A stretch of 7,097 bases of DNA from an uncultured Bacteroidales bacterium (GTDB lineage: Bacteria > Bacteroidota > Bacteroidia > Bacteroidales > WCHB1-69): positions 1-7,097 of the forward strand of contig CALAVA010000319.1 in assembly GCA_937892025.1 (NCBI GenBank), written 5' to 3'. The notes beneath the pieces are model-generated. The model saw only the letters and a program-made list of their open reading frames with translations, ran no database searches and had not been told where the DNA came from. Of the stretch, positions 1-6,521 are shown one piece after another (within the stretch, counting starts at the first letter, position 1; every line of letters starts with the position of its first letter). Both the position numbers and the translations under genes were made by a program.

Positions 1-560
1 TATCCGATAACTATAAGGCCGGAAATTATATACAACGCACACATCGTTGGTGTAAGTATTGTTGTAACCTTTGCTATACTTTTAATTCCACCTACAACAA
101 CCATACCTATAAGTATTGCTGCAATAACACCAATAAAGACAATCCATACGATATTCATTAATGTACTTACCCAAACGAATAAGCCATTAGAAATCCCTAC
201 TCTTAAAGCCACTTCATCTACTGCTGTAATTTCTTTTGGTGCTAACAGATAGGCAACCAATACAACAAGGGCAGATACACCCAATAATATTAATGTACTG
301 ATTGCTTGTTTCTTATTAGAAACTACTTGTATAATCAAGAAAGCGACAATCAGCAGCAAGGACATACCAATTAAGGCATATACTAATAAAGAATATGTAA
401 CATTGAGAGCGGTTAAAGCAGTGGTATTGTTTGCTGCCTGAAGTTCTGCGACAGAACCTGCTCCATTCATATTGAAAGTGGCAATGAAGGCAAATACGAC
501 TGCGATAAATGCTATCACAATGACATATATGTTTCCGATTCTTCTTACTAATTTTTCCAT
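1..560 (-). CDS. Membrane protein downstream of exbB, partial, with an AGCS-symporter-like end
   Basis: The reading frame opens at the ATG at 558-560 and stays open for 186 codons to the window edge, so the 3' end is missing. The start MEKLVRRIGNIYVIVIAFIA begins a first membrane segment (about residues 11-28). Further hydrophobic segments lie near 55-79, 88-106, 128-155 and 168-186. Residues 1 to about 156 resemble the small, poorly characterised multi-pass protein that often sits between exbB and exbD in Bacteroidota; its role there is unknown to me. From about residue 157 the text changes: GGIKSIAKVTTILTPTM followed by CALYIISGLIVI is the style of alanine/sodium symporters (AGCS family), which are not part of TonB clusters. 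The N-terminal part is not AGCS-like. A chimeric assembly join near 69-92 is my preferred reading; a real fusion is possible but unlikely. The gene follows exbB by 56 bases on the same strand and is probably co-transcribed with it. No Shine-Dalgarno sequence is seen. Confidence 0.65.
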   Translation of the reverse strand, partial: MEKLVRRIGNIYVIVIAFIAVVFAFIATFNMNGAGSVAELQAANNTTALTALNVTYSLLVYALIGMSLLLIVAFLIIQVVSNKKQAISTLILLGVSALVVLVAYLLAPKEITAVDEVALRVGISNGLFVWVSTLMNIVWIVFIGVIAAILIGMVVVGGIKSIAKVTTILTPTMCALYIISGLIVIG

Positions 561-616
561 TGTCGTTATACTTTTAAGTTTAGACAATTAAATAAATATT
601 TGTTATTTCTTTTAAT

Positions 617-1426
617 TCAATATTTTACCAAAATATCCATATAACTGATAGTTGCATCTTCCATAGTTGTTACTAAACTATCAATTTTGGAAACCAAATA
701 AGAATAGAATACCTGAAGAATAATAGCTACAATCAAACCCGTTACAGTTGTAATCAAAGCCACTTTCATACCACCAGCAACAATAGTTGGAGAGATATCA
801 CCTGCTTTTTCTATATCATCAAATGCTTGAACCATACCGACAACTGTACCCAAGAATCCTAATGAAGGAGCAACAGCAATAAAGAATGCAATCCAAGACA
901 TATTGGCTTCCAAACGAGCAGTTTGAACACCACCATAAGAAACAACGGCTTTTTCTATACTTTCATTACTTTCATTATAACGGTCTAAGCCTTGATAAAA
1001 GACACTAGCCACAGGACCTCTTGTATTGCGACAGATTTCTTTTGCTTTTTCAACATCGCCATTTTTTAGGGCTTCTTCAATGCCATCGAGCAATTTTTTA
1101 GTATTGGTTGTAGCCAAATTTAAATAAATGGTTCTTTCGATAACCAAAGCCAAACCAAAGATAAGAGCCAACAAGATAGGGGTCATAAATCCAACACCAC
1201 CTTCAATAAATTTGTCTTTCAACACTTGATTGAAAGGTTTTTCAACAACCACCTCTTCTTCAACCATAGATGTAGCAACTGCTGGTTGAGTAGGTTCTGC
1301 AGCAACCGCTTCGTTTTCAGTTTGTTCAGAAGCCTGTGGTTCTGTGGCATCTTGTGCCATAACAACATTGTTTGTTCCAAAGATAAAGAGTCCGGCAATA
1401 GCCAAACTTGCAACTAATTTTTTCAT
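617..1426 (-). CDS. exbB: MotA/TolQ/ExbB proton channel family protein
   Basis: This is the 269-residue ExbB-type subunit of an inner-membrane proton channel. With ExbD, ExbB uses the proton motive force to energise TonB, which drives outer-membrane receptors. Residues 1-24 look like a signal peptide (MKKLVASLAIAGLFIFG, possible cleavage after VMA). Residues 25-63 form a Glu/Ala/Pro/Gln-rich low-complexity stretch. Membrane segments follow at about 79-96, 177-200 and 222-243. The core family region is present: the cytoplasmic loop after TM1 (about 100-175), then APSLGFLGTVVGMVQAF at 186-202, and the Thr/Gly-rich TM3 GGMKVALITTVTGLIVAI at 218-235. The signal-peptide-bearing N-terminus is common in Bacteroidota ExbB and absent from E. 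coli ExbB. The start at 1424-1426 is chosen because it gives the signal peptide. The leader is A-rich with no Shine-Dalgarno sequence, and the stop is TGA. The gene lies 49 bases after tRNA-Ser. The ExbB call is preferred over TolQ, but sequence alone does not separate them firmly. Confidence 0.92.
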   Translation of the reverse strand: MKKLVASLAIAGLFIFGTNNVVMAQDATEPQASEQTENEAVAAEPTQPAVATSMVEEEVVVEKPFNQVLKDKFIEGGVGFMTPILLALIFGLALVIERTIYLNLATTNTKKLLDGIEEALKNGDVEKAKEICRNTRGPVASVFYQGLDRYNESNESIEKAVVSYGGVQTARLEANMSWIAFFIAVAPSLGFLGTVVGMVQAFDDIEKAGDISPTIVAGGMKVALITTVTGLIVAIILQVFYSYLVSKIDSLVTTMEDATISYMDILVKY

Positions 1427-1475
1427 ACTACACTTTTGTTTTTAATACTATTATTTACTTTATTTTTTAATTTTG

Positions 1476-1564
1476 CGGAGAGACAGGGATTCGAACCCTG
1501 GAAGCGATTTTGTCGCTTACACACTTTCCAGGCGTGCTCCTTCGGCCAACTCGGACACCTCTCC
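1476..1564 (-). tRNA. tRNA-Ser (anticodon GGA)
   Basis: Read on the minus strand, an 89-base class II tRNA folds fully. The acceptor stem GGAGAGG pairs with TCTCTCC, with one G-U at the inner end. The D arm contains GTTGG. The anticodon stem CACGC/GTGTG closes the 7-base loop CTGGAAA, giving anticodon GGA (bases 1532-1530), which reads UCC and UCU. The long variable arm AAGCGA-CAAAA-TCGCTT is diagnostic for Ser, Leu or Tyr, and the anticodon fixes Ser. The T arm is CAGGG-TTCGAAT-CCCTG. The discriminator is G, as expected for tRNA-Ser. The genome continues CAAAA, so the 3' CCA is not encoded and must be added by the CCA-adding enzyme. The gene stands between tatD and exbB on the same strand. 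Confidence 0.97.
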
Positions 1565-1586
1565 TTTGACCTCTATTTTCAGTTTG

Positions 1587-1620
1587 CTAAATTATAAAAA
1601 AAAACAATATCTTTTTCAAA
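1587..1620 (-). promoter_or_regulatory. Possible Bacteroidota-type promoter for tRNA-Ser
   Basis: On the minus strand, TTTG at 1620-1617 is followed after about 22 bases, including a run of nine T, by TAATTTAG at 1594-1587. This is close to the Bacteroidota sigma-ABfr pattern TTTG, spacer of about 19-21, TAnnTTTG, with one mismatch in the -7 element and a slightly long spacer. The -7 element ends 22 bases before the mature tRNA 5' end, leaving room for a short leader removed by RNase P. The match is imperfect in AT-rich DNA and could be chance. Confidence 0.4.
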
Positions 1621-1733
1621 TTTTTTCCAAGAATTAATTAACAACTAATTCACAATTTATTGATTTGATTTTCATTGTATTATTTGCATTTTCCTATTCC
1701 GTTCCCCCAAAATAATATTTCATTTTTATGATT

Positions 1734-1760
1734 ATGATTTTACGGATTTTGTGAAATCAT
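1734..1760. repeat. Imperfect inverted repeat downstream of tatD, weak terminator candidate
   Basis: ATGATTTTAC (1734-1743) and GTGAAATCAT (1751-1760) form a 10-position stem with a 7-base loop. On the plus strand all positions pair, including one T-G. On the minus strand (the tatD transcript) one position becomes a C-A mismatch. On the plus strand a run of six T follows at 1768-1773. On the minus strand no T run follows. It lies 19 bases past the tatD stop, a natural place for a terminator, but the better orientation is opposite to tatD, so its role is uncertain. Confidence 0.35.
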
Positions 1761-1779
1761 ACGGATATTTTTTCTCGTC

Positions 1780-2550
1780 TTAATAGATTTTAAATAATTG
1801 TTTTGCGTTATAGGTAGTTGTTTCTGCTATCTGTTCTATTGATGTTTGTTTAATGGTGGCAAGTCGTTGGGCAATCAATGGAATATAACTGCTTTTATTG
1901 CGTTGTCCTCTATGGGGAACGGGAGAAAGATAAGGAGAGTCTGTCTCTAAAACAATATGTTGTAAATCTATTTGTGGTAAAATTTCATCTAATTTGGATG
2001 TTTTGTAGGTAATGGTTCCGCCAATACCGAGAAGAAAGCCTTTTTCTATCAATGTTTGAGCGTGTTCAACAGAACCTGAATAACAATGAAAAATTCCTTT
2101 GAGTTTGCAGAATGAAAACTCATTTAATATATCAATAACCTCATAGTAAGATTGCCGTTTATGGATAATAATTGGTAAGTCATGTTCAACGGCAAAGGCT
2201 ATTTGCCAACGTAAAGCCTCTTTTTGTTCTTGAATGAAAGTCTTATCCCAGTACAAATCTATTCCGATTTCGCCAATGGCTATAAAAGTATGTTGTTCAA
2301 AGATAGAAAACATCCTTTGTAAAACATTTTTGTAGTCTTCTTTTACATCACAGGGGTGTAGGCCTAACATAGGGAAACAAGTTTGAGGATATTGAGTACA
2401 AGTGTCAAGCATAGGGGCAATTGATTCCATGTTGATATTGGGCAACAATAATTTTGTTACATTGTTGTCTATACATTCTTGGATAATCAAATCACGGTCT
2501 TGGTCAAAATCAGGCTCGTAAATATGTGTATGAGTGTCTATAAATTCCAT
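1780..2550 (-). CDS. tatD: TatD family metal-dependent hydrolase (deoxyribonuclease-like)
   Basis: The 256-residue product is a full-length TatD-type TIM-barrel hydrolase of the amidohydrolase superfamily. Family members bind two divalent metals and several have 3'-5' exonuclease activity on DNA or roles in DNA repair; the exact substrate here cannot be read from sequence. All expected metal ligands are visible: H7 and H9 in DTHTH (5-9), E94 in GEIGID, H130 in IIIHKR, H155 in FHCYSG and D204 in ETDSPYL. GLHP at 63-66 and the VPHRGQRN stretch at 211-218 are further family signatures. There is no signal peptide, so it should be cytoplasmic. The start at 2548-2550 places the DTHTH motif at the usual distance from the N-terminus. 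An intrinsic terminator ends 16 bases upstream of this ATG, so the gene is probably not simply part of the dapB-lepB unit; its promoter is not obvious. The symbol follows family naming; other TatD paralogs (YcfH, YjjV types) cannot be excluded. Confidence 0.92.
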   Translation of the reverse strand: MEFIDTHTHIYEPDFDQDRDLIIQECIDNNVTKLLLPNINMESIAPMLDTCTQYPQTCFPMLGLHPCDVKEDYKNVLQRMFSIFEQHTFIAIGEIGIDLYWDKTFIQEQKEALRWQIAFAVEHDLPIIIHKRQSYYEVIDILNEFSFCKLKGIFHCYSGSVEHAQTLIEKGFLLGIGGTITYKTSKLDEILPQIDLQHIVLETDSPYLSPVPHRGQRNKSSYIPLIAQRLATIKQTSIEQIAETTTYNAKQLFKIY

Positions 2551-2566
2551 TGCTCATTTTTTTATT

Positions 2567-2599
2567 AAAAAAAAGAACACTTTATTTTTGTGTTCTTTT
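2567..2599 (-). terminator. Intrinsic terminator after the dapB-lepB-secreted protein unit
   Basis: On the minus strand a perfect 10-bp stem AAAAGAACAC/GTGTTCTTTT closes a 9-base loop (AAAAATAAA). The 3' arm runs into a continuous stretch of eight T (2574-2567), four of them within the stem. The hairpin begins 25 bases after the stop of the secreted protein gene at 2625, which it should terminate. On the plus strand only four T follow the stem, so the orientation is clear. The stem has only three G-C pairs, which weakens it. Confidence 0.75.
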
Positions 2600-2624
2600 G
2601 GCTTAGTATAGATTTTATTTAAGA

Positions 2625-3332
2625 TTAAAAATCGTCTTCATCTTGTTGTTGTTGCATAAGTTCAATATATTCTGCCCAAGTAAGCACTTTATATGATGTT
2701 GGAATCATAAAATCCACAATAGACACTTTGGCTTTTTTTACTTCAGTGGCTTCAACTATGGTTTTTATCCCTTGTGCAGAAGTCATTTCTACATACAAAG
2801 GGAAACCCTCCAACCCGGGGCGATAGATTTCATTGATAGCGTTGCTTGTTCCGATTTCTGTTGTGGTGTAGAACAATATATGTTCTTCTTCGGTTTCACC
2901 ATCTTCATCTGTACTGATGATGGTGCAATTGATTTCATTGCAAACAAAACCGCAGATGTTTTTGGTGTTACCTGTTTTAGTATAAGAAAAATTAACATTT
3001 TCTCTATTTTCTGTTATTGATGTCCTATCTCTTACAATGGCAAATTGATAGCCGGGATAATCCACCAAAATAATTTGTTTACAAGAATCGCCCAATGTTA
3101 GGTCATAGGTAGGCTGGCCCGGAATAGATTCACGGACATTGTTTTCAAAAACGGAATTTATCTTTTTTGTCGGCATTTGGTTTATTTTTTGAGGGTCAAT
3201 ATTGCCTTCATATTTTATACTAAAGGTAATGTTTCCTGTGAATGATTTCCCTTTTTTCTGTGCTGAAACAATATTGAGTGCTAACAGATTGCTGCCAATC
3301 AATAGGGCAATAATTATTTTTTTCATGTGCAT
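2625..3332 (-). CDS. Secreted protein of unknown function, paralog of its upstream neighbour
   Basis: The 235-residue product has a signal peptide (residues 1-24, likely cleavage SA before QKKGKS), so it should be exported to the periplasm or outer envelope. The mature part starts SFTGNITFSIKYEG and looks rich in beta strands. Landmarks shared with the neighbour at 3371-4069 are a paired-cysteine motif NICGFVC (C127, C131), EGFPLYVEM (175-183) and a C-terminal IPTSYKVLTWAEYIELM block (210-226). An extra Cys is at 136. The end is a low-complexity tail QQQQDEDDF. The pattern resembles DUF4412-like and GLPGLI-like Bacteroidota secreted proteins, but I cannot assign a family firmly and no function is implied. 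The frame opens with ATG at 3330-3332 (MHMKK); the second ATG at 3324-3326 (MKKIIIALLIG) gives a more typical signal peptide and may be the true start. The gene follows its paralog by 37 bases and precedes an intrinsic terminator. Confidence 0.8.
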   Translation of the reverse strand: MHMKKIIIALLIGSNLLALNIVSAQKKGKSFTGNITFSIKYEGNIDPQKINQMPTKKINSVFENNVRESIPGQPTYDLTLGDSCKQIILVDYPGYQFAIVRDRTSITENRENVNFSYTKTGNTKNICGFVCNEINCTIISTDEDGETEEEHILFYTTTEIGTSNAINEIYRPGLEGFPLYVEMTSAQGIKTIVEATEVKKAKVSIVDFMIPTSYKVLTWAEYIELMQQQQDEDDF

Positions 3333-3370
3333 AAATTTTTATATTAATACTATATTTTTTTCTATTTCAT

Positions 3371-4069
3371 TTAGTCATTTCCGCCAATACTATTTAACAA
3401 ATCGCTTATAGTCATACGAATAGCGTTTTGTGGGATAGAAAATATATCATTAGAGAGTTTTATGTGTTTAATTTTTGAAATTTCCATTGTGATAGACATA
3501 GATTGTTCGTTATCGTCATTTGTTTTTATATAAAATGGGAGTCCTTCTTTGGGCCAAGCAATGAAATTGGGACATGTGAATAGTGTCGCTAATTGATGTT
3601 TTCCCTCATCATCTGATTTATAGATGTCATATCCTTGACAAGTGTATCCGCAAATGGTTTTTGTTTCTGTATTTTTTTCAAAAGTAAAAGACGAGTCTTG
3701 GTGTGTAAAAGACCAATCTTTTATTTTGTTGGTTATTATATTAGAATCGTTTGAGGATAATTCTGTAGCAATGGTTATGCCTGTCATATTGAATAGTAGC
3801 ATGATGTTGTTATCGCCAATCTTTTTGATAATTTTGATAGATTGTTCTCCGATGAGAGTTTGTATCAAAAAGGTGCTATCTTTGATATAAATTGTTAGTT
3901 GTGAGGGCAAAAGTGAGGAAAAAGCACTTAATTCTGTTGGTAAGTTATTATATGTCAATGTATAAATAATTTCTCCAGAAAAATTTTTGTTTTTTTTCTG
4001 TGCAAAAACACTATTGCAGACACACAATAGGCAACAGAAATAGATGCTAATAATTTTTAAAATTTTCAT
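3371..4069 (-). CDS. Secreted protein of unknown function, first of a tandem paralog pair
   Basis: The 232-residue product begins with a signal peptide (residues 1-23, unusually Cys-rich: FCCLLCVCNSVFA, then QKKNKN). No clear lipobox is seen, so ordinary signal peptidase I cleavage after VFA is likelier than lipidation. The mature protein starts NFSGEIIYTLTYNN, matching SFTGNITFSIKYEG of the neighbour. The other shared blocks are TICGYTC (138-144, C140 and C144), KEGLPFYIKT (174-183) and FSIPQNAIRMTISDLLNSI (210-228). Equal length, the same motif order and the same AQKK cleavage region support duplication followed by strong divergence. It resembles DUF4412-like or GLPGLI-like secreted proteins, without a firm family call. 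Its ATG lies 2 bases after the lepB stop (TAA-AT-ATG), so it is very probably translated from the lepB transcript, perhaps by coupling. No Shine-Dalgarno sequence is seen. Confidence 0.8.
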   Translation of the reverse strand: MKILKIISIYFCCLLCVCNSVFAQKKNKNFSGEIIYTLTYNNLPTELSAFSSLLPSQLTIYIKDSTFLIQTLIGEQSIKIIKKIGDNNIMLLFNMTGITIATELSSNDSNIITNKIKDWSFTHQDSSFTFEKNTETKTICGYTCQGYDIYKSDDEGKHQLATLFTCPNFIAWPKEGLPFYIKTNDDNEQSMSITMEISKIKHIKLSNDIFSIPQNAIRMTISDLLNSIGGND

Positions 4070-4071
4070 AT

Positions 4072-5778
4072 TTATTTTATTTTTCTAAACATTCTATTCC
4101 AACGAATTTTACCTTCACCCCAATCTTTAAATTTGTCCAAACTTAACCAAACAAAACTTGCTTTTCCTACGATATGGTTTTCTGGAACAAATCCCCAATA
4201 GCGGGAGTCTAAAGAGTTGTGTCTATTGTCTCCCATCATCCAATAATAATTCATTTGAAAAGTATAAGATTGACATTCTTTATTGTTGATAAGTATTTTT
4301 CCGTTTTTTCTTTCCAAGGTATTACCTTCATAATTTTTTATGATTCTTGCGTATAGGCATATTGTAGAATCGTTGATAGGCACAGTTACGCCTGCTTTTG
4401 GAATGGTGATTTCTCCAAAATTATCTTTATTCCATGGATAGCGACTATCATGAGGGAACACGTCTTCTTCCCAAATGCTGTCAGCGGCAATCATAGGAGT
4501 AATGGATTTTACGTTAGCATAGTTTTTGATGAGTTCTACTTGTTGAGGGAACAAATGGTAGATAAATTCATTCATTCCAATTTGATAATGGTCTTCTTCG
4601 TTTATATTCAGTTTTTTACGATTTTCTTCACCAATATCGAATCCATTAGTTGTTATATTGTACATCAATTGTGATTTTTCGGGCAAATAGGCTTTTTCAC
4701 CATTGATAAATAGTACACCATTGACAATTTGCAATTTGTCCCCCGGCAATCCACCGCATCGTTTGATATAATTATCTCTTTTGTCTATAGGTCGATAGAT
4801 GACATGATATTCTTTGTTAATAACATCATATTCTTTGCCTTGATAATATTCCGTTCCATATTTTGAAAGCAATTCTCCATATTGGTGCCAATTGTCGTCC
4901 AAAAAATAGTATTGAGTAGCGTATTTTTGTGGATTTTGGAAAGTCTTTTTTATCGCTCTCAAAATAGCATAATAACTTTCGTTACTCCGTTCTAAAGCAA
5001 CCGTATCGCCATCAGGATAGTTAAAAACAACAGCATCATAGCGTTTGATGTCTGTTCTTTTAGGAAACCTATAATATGGGAATTGGATAGATTCTATATA
5101 AGATTTGGTACTTTTGGTAAAAGGTAGAATGTTGTGAACAAAAGGGACGGCAATGGGCGTTTGAGGAATTTTAGGTCCATAAGCCGTTTTGCTGACTACT
5201 AAAAAATCGCCAACCATCAAAGTGGATTCCATGGAAGATGTCGGGATTTTGAAAAATTCAAACAGAAATGTCCTAATGATATAAGCCGCAACGACAGCAT
5301 AAATGATGGCATCTGTCCAACTTCTGGCTTTGGTTTTCACAAAACCGTCTTCCAAATGTTGTTGTTTGGATTTGTTGGTTTTGTTCAAGGGTTTGGAGTG
5401 CCAAAAACCGAGTTCTTTTTTGGGAACAGATTGTTTGGTGTAGAATGTAGCTTTAGGAGAAAAACCTAAATATATCATACCAACAAAAGGAAACATAGTC
5501 AATGGGATTAGTTCTACGTATCTTGTTTTGTCAAACAATCTATAAGTTTTCCATATCGCCAACATAAACATAAATACATTTAGATAGGGAATGGCAAAGA
5601 ATATGAGCCACCAAAGAGGCCTTTCTATTACTTTTATCCATATATAATAATGATACAAAGGGATAAGTGCCAACCATGGCTTTTGACCTGCTTTTTTGAA
5701 TACCCCCCATAAACCGATAAAAGTGCCAAGATAATAGGCCAAACAAAATATGAAAAGGAATGTAATGCTGAAAGTCAT
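4072..5778 (-). CDS. lepB: Signal peptidase I, long Bacteroidota type
   Basis: Signal peptidase I is a membrane serine protease that cleaves signal peptides from exported proteins on the outer face of the inner membrane. At 568 residues this is well above E. coli LepB (about 324). Residues 1-110 form an N-terminal domain with about three membrane segments (near 3-24, 55-76, 88-106) and an AGQKPWLALIPLYHYYIW motif, resembling DUF5684. The peptidase anchor follows at about 155-175. The catalytic Ser182 lies in IPTSSMESTLMVGD and the general-base Lys339 in NYIKRCGGLPGDKL. The C-terminal signature MGDNRHNSLDSRYWG spans 515-529, followed by VGKASFVWLS. The Ser-Lys spacing is about 157 residues, against about 55 in E. 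coli, and another insert of about 165 residues lies between GDK and MGDN; both lengthen the periplasmic domain. The gene starts 2 bases after the dapB stop and ends 2 bases before the next gene. Both catalytic residues are intact, so it should be active. Confidence 0.95.
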   Translation of the reverse strand: MTFSITFLFIFCLAYYLGTFIGLWGVFKKAGQKPWLALIPLYHYYIWIKVIERPLWWLIFFAIPYLNVFMFMLAIWKTYRLFDKTRYVELIPLTMFPFVGMIYLGFSPKATFYTKQSVPKKELGFWHSKPLNKTNKSKQQHLEDGFVKTKARSWTDAIIYAVVAAYIIRTFLFEFFKIPTSSMESTLMVGDFLVVSKTAYGPKIPQTPIAVPFVHNILPFTKSTKSYIESIQFPYYRFPKRTDIKRYDAVVFNYPDGDTVALERSNESYYAILRAIKKTFQNPQKYATQYYFLDDNWHQYGELLSKYGTEYYQGKEYDVINKEYHVIYRPIDKRDNYIKRCGGLPGDKLQIVNGVLFINGEKAYLPEKSQLMYNITTNGFDIGEENRKKLNINEEDHYQIGMNEFIYHLFPQQVELIKNYANVKSITPMIAADSIWEEDVFPHDSRYPWNKDNFGEITIPKAGVTVPINDSTICLYARIIKNYEGNTLERKNGKILINNKECQSYTFQMNYYWMMGDNRHNSLDSRYWGFVPENHIVGKASFVWLSLDKFKDWGEGKIRWNRMFRKIK

Positions 5779-5780
5779 AT

Positions 5781-6500
5781 CTATTTTATATTTAGCATGT
5801 CGTTAATATTAAAAAATCCTTTTTTACCAATGAGCCAATGGGCACTTTGGACTGCTCCGATAGCAAAACTTTTTCGACTTAAGGAGGTGTGTTTTATTTC
5901 TATCGTATCCCATTCTGAAGCATAAGAAACTATATGTGTGCCGACATTGTTGCTTTGTCTTTCCGATTTGATGGATAGTTCACTGCTATTGTCGTTCATT
6001 TCATTAATCCAAGATTTTTTATTGTCTATGGTTTTGATAATGTCATTGGCGAGGGTGATAGCGGTGCCACTTGGAGAATCTTTTTTGTTGATGTGATGTA
6101 TTTCTTCTATGCTGACATCGTAGTTCTCGTGATTTTTCATCAGATTGGCCAAATATCTATTGAGGGCAAAGAACAAATTTACCCCTAAACTAAAATTGGA
6201 AGCGTATAACAAACTCTGATTGTTTTTCAAGCAGGTTTCTCTTATCATCGCTATTTCGTTGTACCACCCTGTTGTACCGACTACTATGGGAATATCCAAT
6301 TCAAAACAGTGGTAAATGTTGTCAATGACACTTTGCGGTGTAGAAAATTCGATGGCGACATCTGCTGTCTTTATTTTGTCGGCATATTTTTTCCAATCAT
6401 TGGGTTCGTCTATATAAGCAACGATTTTATCTTTGGTTTCAGTTGCTACAATTTCGACTTGTTCGCCCATTTTTCCGTAACCGACAAGTGCAATTTTCAT
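5781..6500 (-). CDS. dapB: 4-hydroxy-tetrahydrodipicolinate reductase
   Basis: DapB reduces 4-hydroxy-tetrahydrodipicolinate with NAD(P)H in the lysine and meso-diaminopimelate pathway, supplying peptidoglycan and protein synthesis in the cytoplasm. The 239 residues are a little short of the E. coli enzyme (273), as is usual for the Bacteroidota form. The N-terminal Rossmann motif GYGKMG is at 7-12, ADVAIEFSTP at 46-55 and VVGTTGW at 73-79. The catalytic and substrate region EIHHINKKDSPSGTA is at 133-147, with H135/H136 and K139 matching E. coli H159/H160 and K163, then the SGT binding loop. VGTHIVSYASEWDTIEIKH (186-204) and GKKGFFNINDML (225-236) close the fold in Bacteroidota style. The first dozen codons may mark a join: the leader and the upstream lysC look foreign, whereas codons after about residue 13 match lepB. 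The start at 6498-6500 is fixed by the nucleotide-binding motif. It forms a tight unit with lepB (2-base gap). Confidence 0.95.
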   Translation of the reverse strand: MKIALVGYGKMGEQVEIVATETKDKIVAYIDEPNDWKKYADKIKTADVAIEFSTPQSVIDNIYHCFELDIPIVVGTTGWYNEIAMIRETCLKNNQSLLYASNFSLGVNLFFALNRYLANLMKNHENYDVSIEEIHHINKKDSPSGTAITLANDIIKTIDNKKSWINEMNDNSSELSIKSERQSNNVGTHIVSYASEWDTIEIKHTSLSRKSFAIGAVQSAHWLIGKKGFFNINDMLNIK

Positions 6501-6504
6501 ACAT

Positions 6505-6510
6505 CCCCCT
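6505..6510 (-). promoter_or_regulatory. Shine-Dalgarno-like site before dapB, unlike the rest of the window
   Basis: AGGGGG on the minus strand lies 4 bases before the dapB ATG, in the 21-base gap after the lysC stop. The other genes here have A-rich leaders without such a site, as is normal in Bacteroidota. The site therefore goes with the lysC side of the suspected join rather than with the Bacteroidota side. Confidence 0.55.
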
Positions 6511-6521
6511 AAAAAGTCCTG

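Larger units (their letters stand above)
1565..1779. other. Noncoding spacer between tatD and tRNA-Ser
   Basis: These 215 AT-rich bases hold no credible coding frame. They contain the putative tRNA promoter near the low-coordinate end and an imperfect inverted repeat near the tatD stop. Between roughly 1621 and 1733 I see nothing recognisable apart from a short C run (1705-1709, G on the transcribed strand) in otherwise AT-rich sequence. No riboswitch or small RNA fold was recognised by eye. Confidence 0.6.

Noticed and set aside
1219..1417. Overlapping open frames on both strands within exbB
   Set aside because: They cover the low-complexity Glu/Ala/Pro region of exbB, have no domain or leader signals, and are shadows of the real gene.
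1741..1766. Direct repeat TACGGAT (1741-1747 and 1760-1766)
   Set aside because: Only seven bases, two copies, overlapping an imperfect inverted repeat; chance in AT-rich DNA is a sufficient explanation.
2772..3890. Plus-strand open frames within the secreted paralog genes and across their junction
   Set aside because: Their composition is that of antisense frames, with no recognisable domain; the minus-strand genes have signal peptides and shared motifs.
5881..5889. AAGGAGGTG on the plus strand, a perfect Shine-Dalgarno look-alike
   Set aside because: It lies antisense inside dapB with no plausible plus-strand gene after it, in an organism type that hardly uses such sites.
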